Assembly: GCA_020248865.1 (NCBI GenBank)
Contig: JADCGS010000005.1
Location: forward strand, 1-64,000
DNA length: 64,000 bases
Direction: 5' to 3'
From: Burkholderiales bacterium
GTDB lineage: Bacteria > Pseudomonadota > Gammaproteobacteria > Burkholderiales > Burkholderiaceae_F
The notes below the pieces were generated by a model. The model was not told the DNA's origin. It was given only the letters and a program-made list of their open reading frames with translations, and ran no database searches. Positions 13,883 to 22,969 of the stretch are shown here, piece after piece. Position 1 is the stretch's first letter, and each line of letters opens with the position of its first letter. The position numbers were made by a program, and so were the translations under genes.

Positions 13883-14521
13883 CTACTCGACCAGCCCGTG
13901 CTTGATCGCGTAGTGCGTCAGTTCGGCGTTGTTGCTCATCCCCATCTTGTCGAGGATGCGGGCGCGATAGACGCTGACCGTCTTGGGCGACAGTGCGAGC
14001 GCCTCGGCGATGTCGGACAGGCGCTTGCCGCTGGCCATCAGGCGCAGGGTCTGGAACTCGCGGTCCGACAGCCTTTCGTGCGGCGCCACGTCGTCGGGCG
14101 CGCTGAGGTTCTCGATCAGCGCCTGCGCGATCTCGGGCGTGACGTACTTGCGGCCGCCGATCACCTGGGTGACGGCCTCGATCAGCTTTTCCGGCGCGCT
14201 GGCCTTGTTGAGGTAGCCGGCGGCACCGGCACGAAAGGCGCGCACCGCATACTGATCCTCGGGATACATGCTCACGATCAGCACGCGCAGCCGCGGCAGT
14301 TCCTCGCGCAGCAGCTTGAGGATGTCGATGCCGTTGCGGCCGGGCAGGCCGACGTCCATCACCAGCAGCTCGGCGTCGCCATGCTCCTTGAGCGCCGCGC
14401 GCAGCTGCGCGTAGTCGCCAGCCTCGGCGACCACGCTGAGGCCGGGGTGCTCGTGCAGGATCTGAACGATGCCGCGCCGGACGATGGCGTGGTCGTCGAC
14501 GACGATGGTCTTGGTGGCCAT
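13883..14521 (-). CDS. NarL/FixJ-type response regulator
   Basis: 212 residues. Receiver domain with VVDDHAIVRRGI, phosphorylatable Asp in VMDVGLPGRNGI, and Lys in YLNKAS, followed by a LuxR-type helix-turn-helix (LSDREFQTLRLMASGKRLSDIAEALALSPKTVSVYRAR written in the protein as one continuous domain near the C-terminus). Acts as a DNA-binding transcription factor. The ATG at 14521 has AGGA about 9 bases upstream and sits 8 bp after the stop of the REC-histidine kinase gene, which is its obvious partner. Target promoters are unknown. Confidence 0.92.
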   Translation of the reverse strand: MATKTIVVDDHAIVRRGIVQILHEHPGLSVVAEAGDYAQLRAALKEHGDAELLVMDVGLPGRNGIDILKLLREELPRLRVLIVSMYPEDQYAVRAFRAGAAGYLNKASAPEKLIEAVTQVIGGRKYVTPEIAQALIENLSAPDDVAPHERLSDREFQTLRLMASGKRLSDIAEALALSPKTVSVYRARILDKMGMSNNAELTHYAIKHGLVE

Positions 14522-14529
14522 GCGCGATC

Positions 14530-15651
14530 CTAGCGGGCCGGGCGAGCATTGCCGGCGGCTGCGGCCGTTTCCGGCTCGGCCGGCACCGAAAACATCAGCG
14601 TGGTGCCGCGGCCGGCCGCCGAGTTGACCTCGGCCCAGCCGCCCAGCCCGCGGGCACGCTCCAGCAGCCCGCGCAGCCCGAGGCCGAGCGTGGCCTCCAG
14701 CATTGCCGGGTCGAACCCGACGCCGTCGTCGCTGACCTCCAGCGTGATTTCTTCCGGTCCGGCGAACAACTGCAGCGTCACGCGGCGCGCGTGCGCGTGC
14801 TTGGCGCAATTGGCCAGTGCTTCCTGGGCCACGCGGTAAATGGCGGCGGCGCGGCTGGCCGACAGCGGCACGTCGTCGCGGTTGCTCTCGAACCGCGCCG
14901 GCACGCCAGTGCGCTCGGAAAAGCCCCTGGCCAGCCACTCCAGCGCGGCCGCCAGCCCGGCGTCGAGCACCGGCGGGTGCAGGTTGTGCTGGATGCGGTG
15001 GCTGGCCGCCACCGCATGCGCCAGCAGCTCGTTCATCGCCAGCAGGCGCGGCGCGGCGACCGGGTGGTCGCCCAGATCGCGCCCCAGGCGCGCCAGCTCG
15101 AACTTCAGTGCCGTCAGCGTGGTGCCGATGTCGTCGTGTACCTCCTGGGCCAGCCGCCGCCGCTCCTCCTCGCGCACCCCCTCCAGCCGGTGCGTCAGTT
15201 GGCGCAGCCGCGCCTCGTTGTCGGCCAGCGCCAGCGCCTGGGCGCGCCGGTCGCGCCGCGCTTCGGCCCACTGAAGGCTGCGCTTGAGCGCCGGACCGAG
15301 CCGGAACATGCGCGTCTTCAGAACGAAGTCGTCGGCACCGGCTTGCAGGACAGCCACCGCCAGTTCCTCCGACATCTCGCCCGACAGGACGATCACCGGC
15401 AAGTCGGCATCGAGCGCGCGCGCCGCCCGCAGCGCCGCGAAGGAGTCGAAGCGCGGGAGGTTGTGGTCGGTGATCAGCGCGTCGACCCGGCCGCGGGCCA
15501 ATGCCGCGCGCAGGCCGGCCTCTTCTTCCACGCGGCAGGCCCGCACCGGACGCCCGAGGTGGTCGCGGTCGCGCTGCAGGACGGCCAGCAGCAGCTCGAA
15601 GTCCAACTCCGAGTCCTCGACCACCAGCAGTGACAATGGATCCTGGGCCAT
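14530..15651 (-). CDS. Soluble REC-HisKA_3 histidine kinase
   Basis: 373 residues, no membrane segment. The N-terminal receiver-like domain (LLVVEDSELDFELLL, ITDHNLPRFDSF, VLKTRMF) is followed by a coiled-coil linker and a HisKA_3 dimerisation domain (RRLAQEVHDDIGTTLTALK, His in EVHDD) and a NarX/DegS-type ATPase domain (VAQEALANCAKHAHA, DDGVGFDP, GLGLRGLLERA). The receiver at the front makes it likely to take phosphate or a signal from another kinase rather than sense a ligand itself. It pairs with the NarL-type regulator 8 bp downstream. Start at 15651 chosen because upstream residues are compositionally unlike protein and no earlier ATG fits. Confidence 0.9.
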   Translation of the reverse strand: MAQDPLSLLVVEDSELDFELLLAVLQRDRDHLGRPVRACRVEEEAGLRAALARGRVDALITDHNLPRFDSFAALRAARALDADLPVIVLSGEMSEELAVAVLQAGADDFVLKTRMFRLGPALKRSLQWAEARRDRRAQALALADNEARLRQLTHRLEGVREEERRRLAQEVHDDIGTTLTALKFELARLGRDLGDHPVAAPRLLAMNELLAHAVAASHRIQHNLHPPVLDAGLAAALEWLARGFSERTGVPARFESNRDDVPLSASRAAAIYRVAQEALANCAKHAHARRVTLQLFAGPEEITLEVSDDGVGFDPAMLEATLGLGLRGLLERARGLGGWAEVNSAAGRGTTLMFSVPAEPETAAAAGNARPAR

Positions 15652-15876
15652 GCCTGTCTGCGGGCGCAGCCTGCGTGCCGCGCGCGCCGCGCGATTGTGT
15701 CCGATTTCCCTTCCCCCCAGCGATCCAAGCACCGACCCGGCGCCCGCAACCGACGGGAAACTGGCCGCTTGCGGCCCGCTTATCCGCCCTTTGCGGCGCC
15801 CATGCGGGACCGACACTGGCGTCCAAGATGTGCGCCACGGGCCGCGCGCGTCGGTCTTTGACGGGACCCTGATTCG

Positions 15877-16290
15877 ATGGACTCCTCATTCGACGGCACA
15901 GCTGCCGCCGGCAGCCGGGGCGCCGCGCTGGAAGCGGCCCAGGAGTGCGCCGCGATCGCAGCCGACCTGGAGCGACTGAAGGCGCTGATCACCGACGCTG
16001 GCGACCGGCTGCTGGCGAGCTTCAATCAGGTGGGTGAGGTCGCGCCGCGGCTGGCCGGCGCCGCTGCGGCGCAGGCACAGCTCAGCAGCGCCGTGACCAC
16101 GGCCGTCACCGCCCTGCAGTTCCAGGACATGGCCACGCAGCTGACCCAGCACGCGCAGGTGCGGCTCAATGCGCTGGAGCGCTGCCTGTCCGCCCTGGGC
16201 ACGGACTTCGACGACCCGCTGCTGCAGGCCACACGCATGCAGCCGGTCCGGCAGACCCAGATGAGCGCCGGATCGATCGACCTATTTTGA
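15877..16290 (+). CDS. Small CheZ-like chemotaxis protein (QFQDxxxQ motif)
   Basis: 137 residues, mostly helical and Ala-rich. The block TALQFQDMATQLTQHA keeps the D-x-x-x-Q spacing of the CheZ phosphatase site (Asp143/Gln147 in E. coli), although the protein is much shorter than CheZ. It is the first gene of the chemotaxis run, 35 bp before cheY, which fits a role in CheY-P dephosphorylation (inference). The extreme C-terminus is GSIDLF, nearly the same as the tail of CheD in this cluster (GDIELF). It could instead be an uncharacterised chemotaxis adaptor. Confidence 0.7.
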   Translation: MDSSFDGTAAAGSRGAALEAAQECAAIAADLERLKALITDAGDRLLASFNQVGEVAPRLAGAAAAQAQLSSAVTTAVTALQFQDMATQLTQHAQVRLNALERCLSALGTDFDDPLLQATRMQPVRQTQMSAGSIDLF

Positions 16291-16325
16291 GTAACGCCGT
16301 AGAGCGGCAGCGCACGGAGCACGAC

Positions 16326-16688
16326 ATGCATTCAATCCTCGCGGTGGACGATTCGGCCTCGATGCGACAGATGGTCGCGTTCACGCTGAAGGGAGCGGGC
16401 TACAACGTCATCGAGGCGGCCGACGGCGCCGACGCCCTCGAGAAAGCCAAGGGCGCGCGGGTCGACCTCGTGCTGACCGACCAGAACATGCCGCGGATGG
16501 ACGGCATCACGCTGGTGCGCAGCCTGCGCGGCCTGCCGCACTACAACGGCACGCCGATCCTGATCCTGACCACCGAGTCGAGCGACGAGATGAAGGCCAA
16601 GGGCAAGGCGGCCGGTGCCACCGGCTGGCTGGTCAAGCCGTTCGACCCGAACCGGTTGCTCGATGTCATCAAAAAAGTGATCCGCTGA
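16326..16688 (+). CDS. cheY: Chemotaxis response regulator CheY
   Basis: 120 residues, a single receiver domain: acidic pair in LAVDDSASMRQM, phosphorylated Asp in VLTDQNMPRMDG, Thr in ILTTESS, Lys in LVKPFDP. When phosphorylated by CheA it would bind the flagellar switch or another motility output. ATG 16326 has GGAG 6 bases upstream. An in-frame upstream start would add residues that are not part of the fold. It lies between the CheZ-like gene and cheA, 7 bp before the latter. Confidence 0.94.
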   Translation: MHSILAVDDSASMRQMVAFTLKGAGYNVIEAADGADALEKAKGARVDLVLTDQNMPRMDGITLVRSLRGLPHYNGTPILILTTESSDEMKAKGKAAGATGWLVKPFDPNRLLDVIKKVIR

Positions 16689-16695
16689 GGCTGCG

Positions 16696-18825
16696 ATGGG
16701 AGAAATCACCAACCAGGGCCTGCAGCAGGCCGACTTCGACCTGTCGCAGTTCTATGCGGTCTTCTTCGAGGAGGCCGGCGAGAACCTGCAGACCATGGAG
16801 TCGATGCTGCTGGCGATCGACGTCGAGGCCGCCAGCGACGACGAACTCAATGCCATTTTCCGGGTGGCCCACTCGATCAAGGGCGGCGCGGCCACCTTCG
16901 GCTTTGCCGACGTGACGGTACTCACGCACGAGCTGGAAACCCTGCTCGACCGGGTGCGCAAGCACGAACTGACGCTGACGCGCGGCATGGTCGACGTGCT
17001 GCTGGAGGCCGGGGATGCGCTGCGCGCGCAACTGGCCCGCTACCAGGGCTCGACCGCCGACAGCCCCGACACCACCGAACTCGTGGTGCGCATCAAGCGG
17101 CTGGCGGCGGGCGAGGCGATCGAACCGGCCGGCGACGGCCGGCGCCAGCTGCTGGTACGGGTGGGTCCGCTGAAGGACGGCGCCATCGCCGACGGACTGG
17201 CCGACCTGTTTCGCGACATTCCGGCGCTCGGCGTGCTCCAGCCGATCGATGGCGGCACCCTGTCGGCCGATGGATTCCGCGAGTTCCAGGTGCAAACCGC
17301 CTCGCCCGACAGCGAGCTGATCGAGCTGTTTTCCTTCCACGTGAGCAAGGAGCAGGTCAGCATCGGACCGATGTCGCCCCGTACGGCGCCGGCTGTGGTG
17401 CCCCCGAGCAGTGACGGTGCTGCGCCGGTCGAGGGCGATGGCTTCGGGTTCTTCGTCGACCCTGCCGGCCTGCCCGCCAGCCAGCCTGCGGCCGGCGAGG
17501 CCGACGTCTCGCCCGGCCAGTCGGCCGGCGAAGTGCCTGCCGAACGGCCGGTCGGTGAGCCCGCCGCTGCGCCGGCCGAGCGCCGCACCGACGAGCGCCG
17601 CAAGGCCGACCGCCGCAGCGGCGACCGGGACAAGGGCGAGAAGACCGCCGGCGCGGGCCTGGAGTCCTCGACGCTGCGCGTGTCGGTGGAGAAGGTCGAC
17701 CAGCTGATCAACCTCGTGGGTGAACTGGTCATCACCCAGGCCATGCTGACACAGCAGGCCAAGCAGTTCGACCCGGTGCAGTACCAGAACCTGATGTCGG
17801 GCATCTCGGACCTGGAGCGCAACACGCGGCATCTGCAGGAAAGCGTGATGTCGATCCGCATGATCCCGATGAGCTTCGTGTTCAACCGCTTCCCGCGGAT
17901 GATCCGCGACCTGGCGGCCAAGCTCGGCAAGGACCTGGAGCTGAAGATGGTCGGCGAGGCCACCGAGCTCGACAAGGGGCTGATCGAGAAGATCATCGAC
18001 CCGCTCACGCATCTGGTGCGCAACAGCGCCGACCACGGCATCGAGTCGCCGGCGCGGCGTCTGGCCGCCGGCAAGAGCGCCACGGGCACCATCACGCTCG
18101 CGGCTTCACACCAGGGCGGCTCGATCCTGATCGAGGTGCGGGACGACGGCGCGGGCCTGAACCGCGACAAGATCATGAGCAAGGCGCGCGACCGCGGGCT
18201 GGCCGTGCGCGAGGACATGACCGACCACGAGGTCTGGGCGCTGATCTGGGAGCCCGGCTTCTCGACGGCCGACGAGATCAGCGATGTCTCGGGCCGCGGC
18301 GTCGGCATGGACGTAGTACGCCGGAACATCTCCGCGCTGGGCGGATCGGTCGATCTGGACTCGGCGGAAGGCAGCGGCACGCGCGTGTCGATCCGCCTGC
18401 CGCTGACGCTGGCCATCATGGACGGCATGTCGATCGGCGTCGGCGACGAGACCTACATCCTGCCGCTGGCCAGTGTGGTCGAGAGCTTCCAGGTGCAGCC
18501 CGGAATGATCCAGCCGGTCGGCTCCAGCGGCCGCGTGGTCAAGGTACGCAACGAGTACCTGCCGGTGGTCGCGCTCGATGAAGTCTTCAGCGTGCCGCGC
18601 CCCGATCACGCGCCAGGCAGTTCGATCCTGGTGATCGTCGAGGCTGAAGGGCGCAGGATTGCCGCGGTGGTCGATGAACTGCTCGGCCAGCATCAGGTCG
18701 TGGTCAAGAACCTCGAGTCGAACTACCGGCGCGTACCCAACGTGTCCGGCGCCACCATCCTCGGCGACGGCCGCGTCGCTCTGATCATCGATGTCACCGG
18801 CCTGACCAAGCGGGTGCGGCACTGA
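16696..18825 (+). CDS. cheA: Chemotaxis histidine kinase CheA
   Basis: 709 residues. P1 HPt domain with AHSIKGGAATFGF (His59); a small middle domain (about 150-220); an Ala/Pro-rich linker with a highly charged ERRTDERRKADRRSGDRDK segment; P3 dimerisation (about 329-390); P4 ATPase with VRNSADHGIE, DDGAGLNRDKI and GRGVGMDVV; and a CheW-like P5 (about 569-705). It passes phosphate from receptor arrays to CheY and CheB. Immediately follows cheY. No strong Shine-Dalgarno is seen at ATG 16696, so translation may be coupled to cheY. Confidence 0.95.
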   Translation: MGEITNQGLQQADFDLSQFYAVFFEEAGENLQTMESMLLAIDVEAASDDELNAIFRVAHSIKGGAATFGFADVTVLTHELETLLDRVRKHELTLTRGMVDVLLEAGDALRAQLARYQGSTADSPDTTELVVRIKRLAAGEAIEPAGDGRRQLLVRVGPLKDGAIADGLADLFRDIPALGVLQPIDGGTLSADGFREFQVQTASPDSELIELFSFHVSKEQVSIGPMSPRTAPAVVPPSSDGAAPVEGDGFGFFVDPAGLPASQPAAGEADVSPGQSAGEVPAERPVGEPAAAPAERRTDERRKADRRSGDRDKGEKTAGAGLESSTLRVSVEKVDQLINLVGELVITQAMLTQQAKQFDPVQYQNLMSGISDLERNTRHLQESVMSIRMIPMSFVFNRFPRMIRDLAAKLGKDLELKMVGEATELDKGLIEKIIDPLTHLVRNSADHGIESPARRLAAGKSATGTITLAASHQGGSILIEVRDDGAGLNRDKIMSKARDRGLAVREDMTDHEVWALIWEPGFSTADEISDVSGRGVGMDVVRRNISALGGSVDLDSAEGSGTRVSIRLPLTLAIMDGMSIGVGDETYILPLASVVESFQVQPGMIQPVGSSGRVVKVRNEYLPVVALDEVFSVPRPDHAPGSSILVIVEAEGRRIAAVVDELLGQHQVVVKNLESNYRRVPNVSGATILGDGRVALIIDVTGLTKRVRH

Positions 18826-19469
18826 CGCATTGCGGCTCGGCAGCGCCAAGAAAGGCAGGTCCGTCGAGGGTCCATTCGGGGCTCCGCTCGTCACGACCGC
18901 ACCGACGCTGTCGCTGCTGTCGCTGGCGGTCCTGCCAGGGCGTGCGGCCTTCCGAGCGCCGGTGGGCGCCGTCCATCCGGTACGAGTCCCTGCTCCCGAC
19001 CGACGAGCTGCGCCAGAGCAGCGATGGCTGGACGCGGCTGGCGCGCACCGCCGCGGTGACGCGTGAGGCCCAAAGCGCAGACGTGGGCTGCCGCGAGCGC
19101 AGCTGAAGACGCACGGCCATCGTGGGGCGTCAAAGCAGCCATGGCGGATTGCCCACCACTCTCTGAAGTCGCCAACTGCAGTGCCGGTGAAATAGGGCAC
19201 GACGGTTTCGCGCCACCTGGAGCAGCCGGCCGACCGGCCGGCGGGCGATGCTTCAGTGAACGAGGTGGCCGACCGCGGCGTGCTGGGCGGGCGGAATTGC
19301 CGGCCGCGGGCTGCGCTTTTCGCGTGGTTGACAGCGGGCCGCGTCGCCGACACTCCGATCAGCGGGGCGAGCTTCGACTCGTTCCTCGATCATCCACGCG
19401 GCGGGCTCGGCGGAGTGCCTGTCGCCCTCACGGGCGCCTCTCAAGGCGACAACTGACGGAAGGACTCAG
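18826..19469. other. 644-bp gap between cheA and the receptor gene, no gene recognised
   Basis: No frame here has a credible start, ribosome site and protein-like composition, and none resembles a known family. The last 20 bases hold a strong ribosome site (GGAAGGA) for the receptor gene. GC-rich partial palindromes such as CCGGCCGACCGGCCGG occur near 19225-19245. The gap is the largest within the chemotaxis cluster and may hold a receptor promoter, or be a decayed gene or intergenic repeat that I do not recognise. Confidence 0.5.
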
Positions 19470-21236
19470 ATGCGCTGGACAACCGGCAAGAGAATCTCGC
19501 TTCTCCTTGGAACGCTTGGCCTCGGCGTCGTCGTGATCGTCGGCATTGCCTGGCAGCGGCTCAGTGTTGCCGAGCGCGTCCTGGCGAGCACGGTGTCGCG
19601 GCTGGTGCCGCAGATCGATCGCATGATGGACATTCGCCTGAATGTCCTGCGGATCTCGCTCGAAGCGCGCCAGGCGATGCTGGTGGAGACTGAAGTCGAC
19701 CGCACGGCCGCGCTGAAGCTCATTGGCGAACTGCGGCGGAAGATCGAGCAGGACCTCAAGGATTTCGAGAAGGCTATTTCCAGCGCCGAGGGCGCGGCGC
19801 GGTTTCAGAAGGTCAAGACGTCGGTGGCCGACTTCGACCAGGCGGTTAACGGGATCGCGCCGCTGCTGTCTGCCGGCGAAGCAAAGCCGGCGTTCCGCAT
19901 GCTCGTCGACCAGGCGGTTCCGGCGCGCAACCGGATGCTGGCCGCGGTCGAACATCAGCTCGAATGGCAGCACAAGCTGCTCGAGCAGCGAGTCGGCGAG
20001 GCCGGGGATGCGGCCGCCTCGGCCCGCTTGACGATGACCGTGATGAGTCTCGTGCTGCTGGCCTTTGGCGCCGTCGTGGGCACTTGGTTCGTGCGCCAGC
20101 TTCTGCGCGACCTCGGCGGCGAGCCGGCCCAGGCGCGCGAGGCGGCGCAGCGCGTCGCACAGGGCGACCTGGTGACGCCGGTGACGCTGGCTGCAAGCGA
20201 CCGCAGCAGCGCGCTGGCCGCGGTGGAACAGATGCGCCAGGCGCTGGCGCGGCTGATCGGTGACATCCGCAGCGGTGTGGACTCGGTCAGCGTTGCCAGC
20301 CGCGAGATCGCGCAGGGCAATCAGGATCTGTCCGGCCGCACCGAGCAGCAGGCCAGCAGCCTGCAGCAGACAGCGGCCAGCATGGAGCAGATGACCAGCG
20401 CGGTGAGGCAAAACGCCGATGCCGCCAAGCAGGCCAATCAGCTCGCCACTTCGGCCTCGCAGGTGGCGGCCAAGGGCGGTCAGGTGGTGGGTCAGGTGGT
20501 GGCGACGATGGACGACATCACTGCCAGCAGCAAGAAGATCGCCGAGATCATCGGCGTGATCGACGGAATCGCCTTCCAGACCAACATTCTGGCGCTCAAT
20601 GCCGCGGTCGAGGCGGCGCGCGCCGGCGAACAGGGCCGCGGCTTTGCGGTGGTGGCCGGCGAGGTGCGCAATCTGGCGCAGCGCAGCGCGCAGGCCGCCC
20701 GCGAGATCAAGAGCCTGATCGGCGAGAGTGTTGCCAAGGTCGAGAGCGGCAGTGCACAGGTGCAGCAGGCCGGCGCCACGATGGCCGAGATCGTCACCCA
20801 GGTGAAGCGGGTGACCGACCTGATCGGCGAGATCACCAGCTCGACGCTGGAGCAGAGCAGCGGCATCAGCCAGGTGAACCAGGCGGTGACGCAACTGGAC
20901 CAGATGACGCAGCAGAACGCCGCTCTGGTGGAGCAGAGCACGGCGGCGGCGCAGTCGATGCGCGAACAGGCCGACCGTCTGGCACGGGCCGTGGCGATCT
21001 TCAAGCTGAGCCGGGAGGAGTCGGCGCAGGTGATCGCGCAGGCGCAGGCGGTCAGCCGGGCGGCGGCCATCGCCTCGCCCCGCAAGCCCGCCGCCGGCAA
21101 GCCGGGCGCCGCCCGGCCGTCGACGGGGCCGGCGCCGGCCGCCCCGGTGTCGGCAGCACCCGCCCCCGCCGCGCGCCCAGCCGCGCCGCAGTCGCCGGCA
21201 CGACCGGCCGCCGGCGACGACTGGAAGGAGTTCTAG
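19470..21236 (+). CDS. Methyl-accepting chemotaxis protein
   Basis: 588 residues. TM1 about 8-28, a four-helix-type periplasmic domain, TM2 about 188-210, HAMP (about 210-262), then the cytoplasmic signalling helix pair with the tip [20 protein letters not shown] and [22 protein letters not shown] long Ala/Pro-rich tether ends in DDWKEF, a WxxF pentapeptide of the kind that docks CheR and CheB on high-abundance receptors. The ligand is unknown. ATG 19470 is preceded by GGAAGGA. As the only receptor in the cluster, with the tether present, it is likely the receptor on which the local CheR/CheB/CheD act. Confidence 0.95.
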   Translation: MRWTTGKRISLLLGTLGLGVVVIVGIAWQRLSVAERVLASTVSRLVPQIDRMMDIRLNVLRISLEARQAMLVETEVDRTAALKLIGELRRKIEQDLKDFEKAISSAEGAARFQKVKTSVADFDQAVNGIAPLLSAGEAKPAFRMLVDQAVPARNRMLAAVEHQLEWQHKLLEQRVGEAGDAAASARLTMTVMSLVLLAFGAVVGTWFVRQLLRDLGGEPAQAREAAQRVAQGDLVTPVTLAASDRSSALAAVEQMRQALARLIGDIRSGVDSVSVASREIAQGNQDLSGRTEQQASSLQQTAASMEQMTSAVRQNADAAKQANQLATSASQVAAKGGQVVGQVVATMDDITASSKKIAEIIGVIDGIAFQTNILALNAAVEAARAGEQGRGFAVVAGEVRNLAQRSAQAAREIKSLIGESVAKVESGSAQVQQAGATMAEIVTQVKRVTDLIGEITSSTLEQSSGISQVNQAVTQLDQMTQQNAALVEQSTAAAQSMREQADRLARAVAIFKLSREESAQVIAQAQAVSRAAAIASPRKPAAGKPGAARPSTGPAPAAPVSAAPAPAARPAAPQSPARPAAGDDWKEF

Positions 21237-21370
21237 CCGCCAGGCTCACCTTGCCGCCGCTGTCGGGCCACGGCCGTGCCGCCCTTCGGTGGCCGGCCGC
21301 CAGCACGCGGCGGATCAACCCAACCCGACCACCCGCGGCGCCGACCGGTGCCGCCCAACGAGGAACCACG

Positions 21371-21892
21371 ATGGGCATGATGATGGAGACCACTCGCTTC
21401 GCCGAAGAAGCGACCGTGCGCACGCAGGAGTACCTGACTTTCCGGCTGGGCGCCGAGGAGTACGGCATCGACATCCTGAAGGTGCAGGAAATCCGCGGCT
21501 ACGACACGGTGACGCGCATCGCCAACGCGCCGGATTTCATCAAGGGCGTGATCAACCTGCGTGGCGTGATCGTGCCGATCGTCGACCTGCGCCTGAAGTT
21601 CCGTCTCGGCGAGGCCAAGTACGACAGCTTCACGGTGGTGATCATCCTCAATGTCGCCAATCGCGTGGTGGGTGCGGTGGTCGACAGCGTCAGCGACGTG
21701 CTCGAGCTCAATGCCGAGCAGGTGCGGCCGGCGCCGGAGTTCAACTCGATGCTCGACGCCAGCTACATCATGGGCATCGGCAGCGTGAGCAGCGGCGCCG
21801 ACGAGAACCAGGACCGGATGCTGATCCTGGTCGACATCGAGAAGTTGATGAGCGCCGCCGACATGGCGCTGGTCGATGCCGCGGTCGCCTGA
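21371..21892 (+). CDS. cheW: Chemotaxis coupling protein CheW
   Basis: 173 residues. Typical CheW fold: [22 protein letters not shown], then [21 protein letters not shown] and [13 protein letters not shown]. Bridges the receptor to CheA. Start at 21371 follows GAGGAA by five bases. An upstream in-frame extension to 21251 is GC-rich and unlike the family. Followed by a strong palindromic terminator candidate, which suggests the transcript from the receptor gene ends here. Confidence 0.95.
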   Translation: MGMMMETTRFAEEATVRTQEYLTFRLGAEEYGIDILKVQEIRGYDTVTRIANAPDFIKGVINLRGVIVPIVDLRLKFRLGEAKYDSFTVVIILNVANRVVGAVVDSVSDVLELNAEQVRPAPEFNSMLDASYIMGIGSVSSGADENQDRMLILVDIEKLMSAADMALVDAAVA

Positions 21893-21914
21893 CCGCGCAG
21901 GTCGGGCGATGAAG

Positions 21915-21949
21915 CGTCAACGGCGCCGCGCGGCGCCGTTGACGTTTCT
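21915..21949 (+). terminator. 30-bp perfect palindrome after cheW
   Basis: Positions 21915-21944 are a perfect palindrome (left arm CGTCAACGGCGCCGC) followed by TTTCT. It lies 23 bp after the cheW stop and before the gene for a predicted secreted protein. The stem is very stable and the T-run short; a Rho-independent terminator is the simplest reading. Confidence 0.7.
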
Positions 21950-22079
21950 GGCTCTGGCAGGTGGGGGTCTGCCGAATGTTGCTCCTCGACCACGCGGGAG
22001 TTTGGACTCTGGCGGGCGGAGGCTAGCCTGTCGACGTTCCCATCTGCCGCCGTTACCGATGCCCTCCGGAGACCGCCCG

Positions 22080-22766
22080 ATGCGCCGCCTGCTGGCCGCT
22101 GCCCTCCTGCTCCTGCTGTCTCACGCTGCCCAGGCCGGGCGGCCCTTGCAGAGTGAGGATGCCGGTGTCCTCGAGCGCGGCCGCTGCGAGCTGGAGACGG
22201 CGTTCGCCCGCCTCGATCCGCGGCGTGGCGAGCCGAGGCAGGACGCGGGCTACGCGCAGATCGCCTGCGGGGCGGGCGGCCAGACGCAGCTGGCGCTGGC
22301 ACCCGGCTTCGAGCGCGGTGACGGGCGCGCCAACACGCTGACCGCGACCGGCAAGACCGCGCTGCGCCCGCTGACCGACCACCAAGCCGGCGTGCTGCTG
22401 GCCTACAGCCTGATCGGCAGCCAGCCGCGCCACCAGGGTCTGCGCCTGGCGGGCAGCGCTGCGCGTCTGGTGGTGACGATGCCGCGTGGGCCTTGGCTCC
22501 TGCATGCCAATGTCGGCGTGCTGCACAACCACGACAGCGGTCGCGACAGCACGCTGTGGGCGCTGGCGGCCGAGCGCACCGCGCTCGGCGGACTGGACCT
22601 GCTGGCCGAGGTCTTCGGCAACGACCGCGAACGTGCGCCCTGGCTCAACGCCGGCGTGCGCTGGCGCCCGACCGACGAGGGCTTGTCGCTCGATGCTTCC
22701 TATGGCGTGCAGACCAACGGGGCGCGCGCCCGTCTGGCCACCGTCGGACTCAAGCTCCTGTTCTGA
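22080..22766 (+). CDS. Predicted outer-membrane or periplasmic protein of unknown function
   Basis: 228 residues with a clear signal peptide (MRRLLAAALLLLLSHAAQA, cleavage before GRP). The mature part is rich in alternating polar/hydrophobic stretches (LLAEVFGNDRERAPWLNAGVR, LSLDASYGVQTNG) and ends in LKLLF with a terminal Phe, as beta-barrel outer-membrane proteins often do. There is a loose resemblance to the MetA-pathway/transporter-like barrel family, which I do not assert. GGAG lies 9 bases before ATG 22080; a longer in-frame start would bury the signal peptide. It separates cheW from cheR and is not a known chemotaxis component. Confidence 0.7.
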   Translation: MRRLLAAALLLLLSHAAQAGRPLQSEDAGVLERGRCELETAFARLDPRRGEPRQDAGYAQIACGAGGQTQLALAPGFERGDGRANTLTATGKTALRPLTDHQAGVLLAYSLIGSQPRHQGLRLAGSAARLVVTMPRGPWLLHANVGVLHNHDSGRDSTLWALAAERTALGGLDLLAEVFGNDRERAPWLNAGVRWRPTDEGLSLDASYGVQTNGARARLATVGLKLLF

Positions 22767-22870
22767 CCGCACGGCCGGTGGCCGTGCCGGATCCGTGTGC
22801 CGCGGCGGAGCAGCCGTGTTGGCCGCAGCCCGCCGGCGGCGCGGGCGGTTGCCGCCAAGCGGGCGCGTGG

Positions 22871-22878
22871 GCCGATAA
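22871..22878 (+). promoter_or_regulatory. Exact sigma-28 -10 match upstream of cheR (weak candidate)
   Basis: GCCGATAA, identical to the flagellar sigma factor (FliA) -10 consensus, lies 91 bp before the cheR start. No TAAA-like -35 is present at the expected distance, and one such 8-mer is expected by chance in a region of this size. A second copy at 61355-61362 has no matching gene downstream on the same strand. Confidence 0.25.
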
Positions 22879-22969
22879 GGACGGCCCGCCGGGGTCTTTC
22901 CCGCCCTTTCGCCGTGCACACCGCGGGCGATCATCGGGGTCGATCCTGCCGTTACGGGCCACGACCGAC

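Noticed and set aside
15652..15889. Continuation of the NarL-type regulator frame upstream through the kinase gene
   Set aside because: The upstream part overlaps the REC-kinase in another frame; the regulator has its own ATG and ribosome site at 14521.
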